In this document: positions 1 through 6,635 of the stretch, piece after piece
How the letters are laid out: every line of letters begins with the position of its first letter
Numbering within the stretch: position 1 is the stretch's first letter
Assembly (NCBI GenBank): GCA_030615435.1
Contig: JAUWZH010000119.1
Span: 1 to 7,517, forward strand
Direction of reading: 5' to 3'
DNA: 7,517 bases
DNA from: Candidatus Brocadiaceae bacterium
Lineage (GTDB): Bacteria; Planctomycetota; Brocadiia; SM23-32
The notes under the pieces: model-generated
What the model was told of the DNA's origin: nothing
What the model saw: only the letters and a program-made list of their open reading frames with translations
Databases searched by the model: none
Made by a program: the position numbers and the translations under genes

Positions 1-507
1 CACGATGAAGCCCCTCGTGACGCTGCGCATCCGCCCGATGCCTCCCGAGGCCCCCTCGCCCTCCAGGCGCCTCTCGCAGTAAGCAGCCAGCCATATGACG
101 AGCGCGACCCTGGCGAATTCCGAGGGTTGCATTCCGACCCACGGACCGAATCGTATCCAGCGCCTGGCTCCGCCCGCGGGGGTTCCGACCCCTGGCACGA
201 GCACGGCCGCCAACAGTGCGAGCGCAACGGCGAGCAGGGCGAGGTGATGGCGCCGCCAGAGCCGGTAGTCCACCGTGCAGCCGAGGGCGAAAGCCACCGC
301 CCCGGCGCCCATCCAAACCAGCCTCCGGGCAACCGCAGCGGCGAGGGCCCCGTCGCGAGCCGGATCGGCCGTGCTCGCCACCACCACGAGGCCCAGGCAC
401 GTCAGGGCGCCGAACAGTGCGCCCAGCCGGTAGCTGGAGCGCCGCCAGGGGCTGAGCGCCCCGGCTGTCGCCTCGCCCGTAACATTCTGTGCAAGCGCTT
501 CGGCCAT
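1..507 (-). CDS. ftsW: FtsW, SEDS-family septal peptidoglycan glycosyltransferase (3' part outside window)
   Basis: The first 169 codons of a multi-pass membrane protein are present; the frame is still open at the left edge, so the C-terminal half or more is missing. SEDS proteins polymerise lipid II into glycan strands at the septum together with a class B PBP. Visible segments: a hydrophilic cytoplasmic N-terminus (about residues 1-27), TM helices near 28-46, 60-78 and 88-105, then the family signature GARRWIRFGP (113-122) followed by QPSEFAR (127-133) and the start of another helix (LVIWLAAY). Most relatives have Lys after QPSE-F/L-x; here it is Arg. The ATG at 507-505 is preceded by GAGGAA at close spacing, which supports this start. 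The gene lies 32 nt after mraY in a different frame. RodA is the paralogous alternative, but the dcw context with ftsL and ftsI favours FtsW. The family call is firm; FtsW over RodA rests on context. Confidence 0.92.
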   Translation of the reverse strand, partial: MAEALAQNVTGEATAGALSPWRRSSYRLGALFGALTCLGLVVVASTADPARDGALAAAVARRLVWMGAGAVAFALGCTVDYRLWRRHHLALLAVALALLAAVLVPGVGTPAGGARRWIRFGPWVGMQPSEFARVALVIWLAAYCERRLEGEGASGGIGRMRSVTRGFIV

Positions 508-510
508 CAG

Positions 511-516
511 TTCCTC
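511..516 (-). promoter_or_regulatory. Shine-Dalgarno site of ftsW
   Basis: GAGGAA on the minus strand ends 3 nt before the ATG at 507-505 (GAGG core 5 nt away). It supports that ATG as the ftsW start. The 32-nt gap after mraY shows no hairpin or promoter-like pair. Confidence 0.6.
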
Positions 517-539
517 GGTGCGAAAACCCTCTGTAGCGC

Positions 540-1574
540 CTACATGAGCAGCAGCGCGCTTCCCGCCGCCAGCACGCCGACAATCAGGAAGCGCGCCACG
601 ATCTGCGTCTCGGGCCAGCCCTTCTTCTGGAATATATGGTGCACGGGGGCGATGGGCAGGATCCGCCTGCCGGTCGCCTTGAACCACAAGACCTGAAGCA
701 CCACCGAGCCGAACTCGACCAGGAACACGAACCCGATCAGCGGCAGCAGCAGTTCCCTGTAGGTCAGGAGCGCGAGGAGCCCCAGGCTGCCGCCGATGGC
801 AAGGGAACCCGTGTCGCCCATGAACAGCCGCGCCGGGTGCCGGTTGTACCGGAGGAACCCGAGCACCGCCCCGCCGAGCGCACCGCAGTGGACGCACAGC
901 TCGCTCCTTTCCCCGGCGGCAGCGACGCCGAGCGGGACCAGCGCGATCACCGTAAGGCCGCCAGCCAGCCCGTCCAGCCCGTCCGTCACGTTGACGGCGT
1001 TGCTCATGGTGGCAATGACCAGGGCGAACCACACAACCGCAAGGAGGCCGCCCGACAGGGTGAACCAGGGGATACTCAGCAGGGAGGCGCTGCTCCGATG
1101 CACCGCCTCCGGAGCCAGGCCGGCAACCACCGCCGCCCCGAGCGCACAACCTACTGCGCCCTGGATCAACAGCTTGTAACGCACCTTCAGGCCGCGCTGC
1201 TTGTGGCCCCTGCCGGTGAGCTTCTTCCAGTCGTCCACCATCCCGAGCGCGCCGAGTGCGACGAAACAGCCAATCCCCAGCCAGAGCGAGCGGTCGCTCA
1301 GGCGGCCCCACAGCAGGCACGCCGGCAGGAAGGCCGCCGCGATGAGCAGCCCGCCCATGGTCGGCGTGCCGGCCTTGGCCCTGATTTGCTCCACCAGTTC
1401 CTCGTCCTCGATCGGGGTCTTGTCGGTCTGTTCACCGATTCCCTTCCGCCGAAGCCACGCGACGAGCGGCACGCCGCCGAGCGCCGCGATCAGGAACGCG
1501 GTCAGAAGCGCGCCGATGGCCCGGAGGGCGTACCAGTCATGGCCAAACTCGCCGTGCCACAGCCCGTAGAGCAT
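540..1574 (-). CDS. mraY: MraY, phospho-N-acetylmuramoyl-pentapeptide transferase (lipid I synthase)
   Basis: This 344-residue polytopic membrane enzyme transfers phospho-MurNAc-pentapeptide from UDP to undecaprenyl phosphate, giving lipid I at the inner face of the membrane. Length is normal for the family (about 320-370). Signatures in order: KAGTPTMGG (67-75), MVDDWKK (112-118) with the conserved Asp pair 114/115, GLKVRYKLLIQ (128-138), NAVNVTDGLDGLA (192-204), FMGDTGSLAIGG (251-262) with the nucleophile-region Asp254, and the loop APVHHIFQKKGWPE (309-322). In that loop the family's usual HHH reads HHI, an unusual change. About ten hydrophobic segments are visible. The ATG at 1574-1572 is chosen because it follows an almost perfect Shine-Dalgarno and begins the family's N-terminus; an in-frame ATG at 1652 would only add murF-encoded sequence. 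The start lies 1 nt after the murF stop, so coupling is likely. The stop is TAG, the only non-TGA stop seen here. Confidence 0.97.
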   Translation of the reverse strand: MLYGLWHGEFGHDWYALRAIGALLTAFLIAALGGVPLVAWLRRKGIGEQTDKTPIEDEELVEQIRAKAGTPTMGGLLIAAAFLPACLLWGRLSDRSLWLGIGCFVALGALGMVDDWKKLTGRGHKQRGLKVRYKLLIQGAVGCALGAAVVAGLAPEAVHRSSASLLSIPWFTLSGGLLAVVWFALVIATMSNAVNVTDGLDGLAGGLTVIALVPLGVAAAGERSELCVHCGALGGAVLGFLRYNRHPARLFMGDTGSLAIGGSLGLLALLTYRELLLPLIGFVFLVEFGSVVLQVLWFKATGRRILPIAPVHHIFQKKGWPETQIVARFLIVGVLAAGSALLLM

Positions 1575-1575
1575 C

Positions 1576-2976
1576 TCAGGCCACCTCCTTGCGTTCACCC
1601 GACCCCATGTGCCGCGCGATGGCTTCGGGAATCTTCTCCAGTTGCATCGCACGGGAGCCCTTGATCAGCACGGCATCGCCCGGGGCCACGAGCCGAGCGA
1701 CGACCCGCCAGGCCCCGTCGGTCGAGGGCAGATGCAGAGCTTCGCGGCCTTCGTCGGCGAATTCCCTCCAGCCCCGGACGACGAACCGGCCCAGCGGCCC
1801 CACCGCAACGAGCGTGTCCACCTGCGTAAGGGCGAGCACGCGCCCCAGGTGCCTGTGCAGGGAAGGGGCGGCCTCGCCGAGTTCGAGCATGTCGCCCGCA
1901 ACGACCACCCGGCGACGCGCCCGTCCCTGTTCGAGGAACGCGCGCAGCGCCGCACGAAAGGCCGTGGGGTTGGAGTTGTAGCAATCCAGGATGTAGTCGG
2001 CCCCGCCGATGCGGCGCCTTTCAAACCGCAGATGAGGCAGCGTCACTTCGCCGAGTGCCTCGGAGGCCTGCCGGAGCGTGGCCCCGGCCCACCGGCAGAG
2101 GCAGAGCGCTGCCGCGGCGTTCAAAACGTTGTGTTTGCCGGGCGCACGGAGGCGGAAGGGCTCGCCGCCGACTTCGAACACCTGCGCCTCCCCCTCGCGC
2201 CGCAGCCGGACGGGACGCACGTGGGCACGCGGCGAGAACCCGAAGGTCCTGACTGCCGGGTGCCGCTCCGCAAGCTCCATGCAGAAGCGGTCGTCGGCGT
2301 TCAGGGCCAGAAGGCCGTGCGGCTCGAGGTGAGGAATCAGCTCCGCCTTCGCCTCCATCACCCCCCGCCGGTCGCCGAGCCCTTCGAGGTGGCACTCCCA
2401 GATACAGGTGACCAGCCCCGCGTGCGGGCGGGCAAGTCGGGCCAGTTCGTCTATCTCGCCGGGATGGTTGGCGCCCATCTCCAGCACGACGAACTCGTCG
2501 CCCGGCTCGGCATCCAGCAGCGTGAGCGAGACCCCTATGAGGTTGTTGAAGCTCTTCGAGGCGGCAGTGCAGCTCCCGAGGCCCTTCAGGATGGCGGCGG
2601 CCATCGTCTTGACGGTGGACTTGCCGCAGCTTCCCGTGATGGCAAGCACCTTGCCCCTCAGGCGCCCCCTGTGGTAGGCGGCGAGCCGGGCCAGCGCCCG
2701 GGTGGTGCTTCCCACCAGCACCAGGGGGACGTCCGCCGGCAGGCGCCAGGACTCCTCCCGCCGCTCGGCGACGACCATGGACGCGCCGGCTTCGAGGGCC
2801 TGGGGGACGAACTCGTGGGCATCGTGATTCGGCCCCACCAGGGCCACGAAGGCCTCGCCACGTGCGAGGGTGCGGCTGTCGGTGGAGACGCCCCGAGCGA
2901 CGAGGTCCCGCCGACCGGCGGCGAGACGGCCGCCACAGGCCGTGCAAATCTGCTCCGCTATGAACTTTGCACTCAC
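1576..2976 (-). CDS. murF: MurF, UDP-MurNAc-tripeptide:D-Ala-D-Ala ligase
   Basis: This 466-residue cytoplasmic ATP-dependent ligase adds D-Ala-D-Ala to UDP-MurNAc-tripeptide. Domain order is typical. The N-terminal UDP-binding domain has GVSTDSRTLARGEAFVAL (29-46). The central ATPase has the P-loop TGSCGKST (114-121), KSFNNLIG (141-148), EMGANHPGEI (166-175) and the lysine in EAKAELI (208-214, the probable carbamylation-type Lys210). GKHNVLNAAAAL (280-291) follows. The C-terminal domain has DCYNSNP (331-337), VAGDMLELG (359-367) and IKGSRAMQLEKI (438-449). The family motif TNxxxxH reads TCIWECH (190-196): His is kept but Asn is Cys. The start is GTG at 2976-2974, which gives the expected MurF N-terminus; no Shine-Dalgarno is evident. 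The gene begins 18 nt after the murE stop in the same frame and ends 1 nt before mraY. Identification is secure; the exact start is slightly less so. Confidence 0.96.
   Translation of the reverse strand: MSAKFIAEQICTACGGRLAAGRRDLVARGVSTDSRTLARGEAFVALVGPNHDAHEFVPQALEAGASMVVAERREESWRLPADVPLVLVGSTTRALARLAAYHRGRLRGKVLAITGSCGKSTVKTMAAAILKGLGSCTAASKSFNNLIGVSLTLLDAEPGDEFVVLEMGANHPGEIDELARLARPHAGLVTCIWECHLEGLGDRRGVMEAKAELIPHLEPHGLLALNADDRFCMELAERHPAVRTFGFSPRAHVRPVRLRREGEAQVFEVGGEPFRLRAPGKHNVLNAAAALCLCRWAGATLRQASEALGEVTLPHLRFERRRIGGADYILDCYNSNPTAFRAALRAFLEQGRARRRVVVAGDMLELGEAAPSLHRHLGRVLALTQVDTLVAVGPLGRFVVRGWREFADEGREALHLPSTDGAWRVVARLVAPGDAVLIKGSRAMQLEKIPEAIARHMGSGERKEVA
1583..1590 (-). promoter_or_regulatory. 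Strong Shine-Dalgarno site of mraY, inside the end of murF
   Basis: AAGGAGGT on the minus strand lies 8 nt before the mraY ATG at 1574. It is a near-perfect complement of the 16S rRNA tail and the strongest ribosome binding site in the window. It is built from the murF codons for Lys-Glu-Val just before Ala-stop, so the C-terminus of MurF and the mraY initiation signal share the same bases. Confidence 0.8.
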
Positions 2977-2994
2977 TTTGTTTGCCCGACGGGC

Positions 2995-4521
2995 TCAGGC
3001 GCTCCTTCTCATTCGATCCGTCCGACGCCGCAGCACTTCACGGGCGGCGATCCTGTCGTCCAGGGGGATGCGGCGCTCGCCGAGGATCTGGAACCGCTCA
3101 CAGCCCCGCCCGCAGAGGGCCACCACGTCGCCGGGGCCCGCCCCGTCAATGGCCATCTCGATAGCAGCGCGGCGGTCCGGCTCGATCGCGTAACGCGCGG
3201 CGCCCGCCTGGATTCCTCCAACGATCTCCGCGATGATGTCCTCGGTGCGTTCGCTGCGGCTGTTGTCGGCGGTTACGACCGTCAGGTCCGCCAGCGAAGT
3301 GGCGACCCTTCCCATCAGGGGCCTTTTCCGGCGGTCCCTGTCCCCGCCGCATCCCATGACACAGATCAACCGGCCCCTGACGAACGGCCTCAGGGCGCCG
3401 AGCGCTCTGCCCAGGGCATCGGGCGTGTGCGCGTAGTCCACGAAAACCGCCGGCAGATCCGACCTGCCGGGGAGTTCGATCCTTTCCAGCCTGCCGGCCA
3501 CACCTTTGAACTTCTGCAGGGCGTTGCGCACCGCCCGGGGCGGGACGCCGAGGGCGAAAGCAACCGTGGCAGCGGCGAGCACGTTCTCGCAATTGAAATC
3601 TCCGATGAGGCGGCTCTCGATGGCGTAGCTGCGCAGAGGGGTGTGTACGAGCATTCTGGTCCCCTGCAGTGTCCCCTGGCGGGCTTCCAATTTGACGTCC
3701 GCCGGATTCCTCACCCCGTAGGTCAGCACGGTGGCGTGTTCGGGGATGGCCCTGCGGTAGCGCTCGCAGACGCGGGCGTCGGCGTTCAGCACGGCGACGG
3801 ACTCCGGCGGCAGTTCCTCGAACAGGATCTGTTTGGCCCGGATGTAGGCCTCCTGCGAGCCGTGGTAGTCGGTGTGATCGTGACTGACGTGGGTGAGAAC
3901 GGCGACGTTGAACGGCACGTGGGCCGTCCGCTGCTGCACGAGGCCGTGGCTCGACACCTCCAGGGCGACGTGTGTGAGCCCCGCATCCGACATCTCGCGC
4001 AGCATCGCGTGCAGGGCAAGGGGATGGGGGGTGGTTTGGTTTGAGTCCAGGGCTCGTGCGCCGAGGTTGTACCTGACGCTCCCGAGAGAGCCGGTGGGGC
4101 GGCCGGCCTCGCAGAGGATGGCCCTCACCAGTTCGGTCGTCGTGGTCTTGCCGTCCGTTCCGGTGATTCCGACCACGCAGAGCCGCTCGGCAGGGCGGCC
4201 GTGCAATGCGCTCGCAAGGGCGCTGAGGGCGCGGCGCGAGTCCGGCACCTGGATCACGGGGCAGGGGGGAAGGGGCCACGGCACCTTCTCGCACACCACC
4301 GCACTGGCGCCGAGCCGCACCGCCTCAGCAATGAAGCTGTGGCCGTCGGCCCTTTCCCCGGCCACCGCCACGAAGAGATAGCCCTGCGCGAGCCGGCGTG
4401 AATCGTCGGTGACGGAGCGGACGGGAACGTCGGCGCAGTTCAGCTTCTGGACAGCCTGCAGCGGGGCCGTCAGCTCCTCCAACATGACGGGGTCGGAGGT
4501 TTTTCTTCCCTGTCGTTTCAT
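2995..4521 (-). CDS. murE: MurE, UDP-MurNAc-L-Ala-D-Glu ligase, probably meso-diaminopimelate adding
   Basis: This 508-residue cytoplasmic ligase adds the third stem-peptide residue to UDP-MurNAc-L-Ala-D-Glu. The UDP-MurNAc-binding domain carries VTDDSRRLAQG (37-47). The central ATPase has GITGTDGKTTT (118-128, P-loop Lys125), TTPHPLALH (163-171), EVSSHGL (188-194), HDHTDYHG (214-221) and Lys230 in RAKQILF, the expected carbamylated lysine, then GDFNCENVLAA (307-317). The C-terminal domain starts near GRLERI (343-348) and VDYAHTPDAL (361-370). The third-residue pocket reads DNSRSE (419-424) where mDAP enzymes have DNPRxE, and GRGCE (471-475) where they have GKGHE. Arg422, Gly471 and Glu475 are kept, which favours diaminopimelate, but with reduced certainty. 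The ATG at 4521 overlaps the ftsI stop (ATGA) and has GGAGG upstream. The larger in-frame extension up to 5007 lies inside ftsI and is not family-like. Confidence 0.96.
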   Translation of the reverse strand: MKRQGRKTSDPVMLEELTAPLQAVQKLNCADVPVRSVTDDSRRLAQGYLFVAVAGERADGHSFIAEAVRLGASAVVCEKVPWPLPPCPVIQVPDSRRALSALASALHGRPAERLCVVGITGTDGKTTTTELVRAILCEAGRPTGSLGSVRYNLGARALDSNQTTPHPLALHAMLREMSDAGLTHVALEVSSHGLVQQRTAHVPFNVAVLTHVSHDHTDYHGSQEAYIRAKQILFEELPPESVAVLNADARVCERYRRAIPEHATVLTYGVRNPADVKLEARQGTLQGTRMLVHTPLRSYAIESRLIGDFNCENVLAAATVAFALGVPPRAVRNALQKFKGVAGRLERIELPGRSDLPAVFVDYAHTPDALGRALGALRPFVRGRLICVMGCGGDRDRRKRPLMGRVATSLADLTVVTADNSRSERTEDIIAEIVGGIQAGAARYAIEPDRRAAIEMAIDGAGPGDVVALCGRGCERFQILGERRIPLDDRIAAREVLRRRTDRMRRSA

Positions 4522-6302
4522 CTCGGGGCCTCCGCCATGGTCCTGGGGGACTTGCGGGGCGCAACGTTCATGTATAGCAGGGTGCGGCGCAGGATCTCGC
4601 GGCACGCCGGCGCGGCCACAACTCCCCCGTAGTGGGAGCCTCTGCGCGGGGCCTTCAGTGAGACCAGCACCAGAAGCCGGGGCGAATCGGCTGGAGCAAT
4701 CCCGACGAAGGACGCCAGGCAACGCTCCTCGCTGTAGCCGCGCCGATCGAGCCTCAGCAGGGCCCCAGTGCCCGTCTTGCCGGCGACGCCGTAGCGGTCG
4801 AGCCGGGCCCTTCTGCCGGTACCCTGCTGGACCACCCGCTCCAGCATCTCCATTACCAGCGCCGCGGTCCGCTCGCTCACGGCGCGCCGGCGAACGCGGG
4901 GGCCTGACAGCTCGTAGACCGTGCGGCCGGTCCCGGACTCCGCGATCTTGCTCACGATCTGCGGCTGCAACAGGAGCCCGCCGTTGGCAAGGGCCGCAAA
5001 GGCGCACGCGGTGCCAAGCGGAGTGGTGGCGATCTCCTGCCCGAAGGCGACGCTCATCATGCTGTCGCGCGTCCAGCGCGCCACTGGCCGGATGATGCCG
5101 CTGACTTCGCCGGGGAGGTGAATGCCGGTCGGCTCGCCGAACCCGAAGCGACGCAGGCTGCCGTGGAACCTCTCGGCGCCGAGAAGCAGGCCGATCTGAG
5201 CGGCCCCGATATTGCTGGACTTCGCCACGATGTCACTCACCGTCAGGGTGCCGAAGGGGTGCACGTCGTGGATCGTCCTCCTGCCGACGCTCCAGGCTCC
5301 ACCGTGGCATTGGAACTGTGTGTCGGCACTGACGAGTCCTTCTTGAAGCGCGGCCGCCACCGTGAGCGGTTTCATGACCGAACCGAACTCGTAGGCGTCG
5401 GTCAGCACGTAGTTCCGACGATGGGCAGGCTCGCTCAGAGCCGGGGAGTTAGGGTCGAAATCGGGCCAGTTCACCAGCGCGCGTACGGCGCCGCTGCGCG
5501 TCTCAAGCACCAGCGCCCAGGCCGATTCGGGCTCGTGTTCGCCCACCTGCGCCATGAGTTCCTCGCGGGCGATCTGCTGCACGTAAGCGTCGAGGGTCAG
5601 GTATACGTCGTAGCCGTTGGCGGGCCGGCTCAGAAGCTCGCCGCCGGGGCGGCGAATGACCCGCCGGGCGGCGTCACACCTGACCTCTTCCCGGCCGGGC
5701 GTGCTGCGCAGCACGCGGTCGAACTCCAGCTCGATCCCGCTCAGGCCGCGCCCGTCAATGTCCGTGAATCCGACCACGTGCGCGCAGAGACGCCCCGGCG
5801 GATACAGCCTGTGATGCTCGCGGCGGAAGTGAACGCCCGCCAGCCCGAGCCTGCGCGCCTCTTCGGCTTCGGCGTCGGAGACCTGACGCTTGACCCAGGC
5901 GAAGCGGCTGGACCCATCTAGCCTGGCCCGGAGGCTCGCCGCGTCTACGCCGAGCGTACGGGACAGAAGCACGGCTGTGGCGCGCGGGTTTTCGATCCTC
6001 GCGGGGTCCGCGAACACGCTCCAGCGCTTCACGCTGGTGGCCAGGAGCCGTCCCGCCCCGTCGTAGATGTGACCACGCCACGCGGAGAGGGAGCGCCGGA
6101 TGGTCCGCTGCTGAAGGGCCAGGTCTCCGTAGCGCTCGTGGTCGAGGAGTTGAATCTGTGCGAACCGCCCGCCCAGAAGCAGCATCGCGAGGAAAAGGAC
6201 GCCCGTGCCGACGACGGCCCTGAACCGCATGGCGCGGCCGGGGGGCAAAGGCCCCGTCAGCACCGAAACCGGTGCGCTTCGGTTTTCGCGAGACGTCCTC
6301 AT
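4518..6302 (-). CDS. ftsI: FtsI / PBP3, class B penicillin-binding protein, septal transpeptidase
   Basis: This 594-residue bitopic protein crosslinks peptidoglycan at the division septum, working with FtsW. It has a short cytoplasmic N-terminus, one TM helix (about 26-47), a pedestal domain beginning near WRGHIYDGAGRLLA (75-88) and including GLSGIELEFD (186-195), and a transpeptidase domain from about 230. Catalytic motifs are complete: Ser308-x-x-Lys311 in YEFGSVMKPLTV (304-315), SSN (362-364) and KTGT (509-512). The residue before Gly-Ser is Phe307 where FtsI proteins usually have Pro. No C-terminal PASTA domain is present, unlike PBP2x or SpoVD types. The start ATG at 6302 is 6 nt after the ftsL stop and in the same frame; no good Shine-Dalgarno precedes it, so reinitiation from ftsL is likely. 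Met25 (6230) is a possible alternative start but would leave almost no cytoplasmic tail. The end overlaps murE by 4 nt. Confidence 0.96.
   Translation of the reverse strand: MRTSRENRSAPVSVLTGPLPPGRAMRFRAVVGTGVLFLAMLLLGGRFAQIQLLDHERYGDLALQQRTIRRSLSAWRGHIYDGAGRLLATSVKRWSVFADPARIENPRATAVLLSRTLGVDAASLRARLDGSSRFAWVKRQVSDAEAEEARRLGLAGVHFRREHHRLYPPGRLCAHVVGFTDIDGRGLSGIELEFDRVLRSTPGREEVRCDAARRVIRRPGGELLSRPANGYDVYLTLDAYVQQIAREELMAQVGEHEPESAWALVLETRSGAVRALVNWPDFDPNSPALSEPAHRRNYVLTDAYEFGSVMKPLTVAAALQEGLVSADTQFQCHGGAWSVGRRTIHDVHPFGTLTVSDIVAKSSNIGAAQIGLLLGAERFHGSLRRFGFGEPTGIHLPGEVSGIIRPVARWTRDSMMSVAFGQEIATTPLGTACAFAALANGGLLLQPQIVSKIAESGTGRTVYELSGPRVRRRAVSERTAALVMEMLERVVQQGTGRRARLDRYGVAGKTGTGALLRLDRRGYSEERCLASFVGIAPADSPRLLVLVSLKAPRRGSHYGGVVAAPACREILRRTLLYMNVAPRKSPRTMAEAPR
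4529..4533 (-). promoter_or_regulatory. Shine-Dalgarno site of murE, inside the end of ftsI
   Basis: GGAGG on the minus strand lies 7 nt before the murE ATG at 4521, within the last ftsI codons (Ala-Glu-Ala). Together with the ATGA overlap it fixes the murE start and suggests translational coupling. Confidence 0.65.
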
Positions 6303-6308
6303 CTTCAG

Positions 6309-6635
6309 TCAGTGGGTCCCATCGTGAGGTGTCCCCTGTGCCGTCTGCACCAGAGCTTCCGGCTCGCGCTCCAGTCCAGGAATCGCGTTCGGCCCGGCAA
6401 CCGGCTCCGTGAGGCGCAGCCCGAGCGTCTCCACCAGATGGAGGATTCTCTGCGGGCTCTTGAGCTTGCCGACGTGGGCGCGGTAGCTTTGCAGCTCGGC
6501 TGTGCGGCGCTCCCGCTCCCGTCGCAGCGCCTCCAGCCGGTAGCCGGCCTTGCGCACCTCCGCGGCCTGCCACACCACGCACAGCGCCAGCGCGGTGAGG
6601 ACGGCCTCGACGTAGAGTATCCTGACTACGTTCAT
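6309..6635 (-). CDS. ftsL: FtsL-like division protein (short bitopic membrane protein with coiled coil)
   Basis: This 108-residue protein lies exactly where ftsL sits in dcw clusters, between rsmH and ftsI. It has a short N-terminus (MNVVR), one TM helix (about 6-24), then a charged periplasmic coiled coil (about 27-58, RLEALRRERERRTAELQ) and the FtsL/DivIC-like tail SPQRILHLVETLGLRL (60-75), followed by a loose end. FtsL forms the FtsQLB complex and activates FtsWI. Sequence conservation in this family is low, so the call rests on topology, the tail motif and position. The ATG at 6635 is chosen because it overlaps the rsmH stop (ATGA), has AGGAAAGG upstream and starts directly before the TM; the longer in-frame extension up to 7040 lies inside rsmH and is a shadow. 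The stop at 6309 is followed 6 nt later by ftsI in the same frame. Confidence 0.88.
   Translation of the reverse strand: MNVVRILYVEAVLTALALCVVWQAAEVRKAGYRLEALRRERERRTAELQSYRAHVGKLKSPQRILHLVETLGLRLTEPVAGPNAIPGLEREPEALVQTAQGTPHDGTH

Noticed and set aside
636..1664. A 342-codon open frame on the plus strand opposite mraY
   Set aside because: It is a shadow of mraY: the translation is low-complexity, rich in charged residues, Pro and Gln, with no domain, while the minus strand has every MraY signature.
2984..2994. A small inverted repeat (GCCCGTCGGGC) between murE and murF, as a terminator or attenuator
   Set aside because: The stem is only 4 bp with a 3-nt loop, and it is followed by an A-rich rather than a T-rich tract on the coding strand, so it is too weak and of the wrong form for a terminator.
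2995..2997. TGA as a sense codon (recoding)
   Set aside because: rsmH, ftsL, ftsI, murE and murF all end with TGA at family-typical lengths, so TGA acts as a normal stop here.
1609..4044. An 811-codon open frame on the plus strand across murF and murE
   Set aside because: It lies antisense to two clear genes with intact family motifs. Long antisense open frames are expected in GC-rich coding DNA with GC-biased third positions. Its translation is rich in Gly, Pro, Arg and His without recognisable motifs.
4522..5007. An N-terminal extension of murE by 162 codons
   Set aside because: The region is the 3' end of ftsI in another frame, including the KTGT motif. Family length, the ATGA overlap and the GGAGG site place the murE start at 4521.
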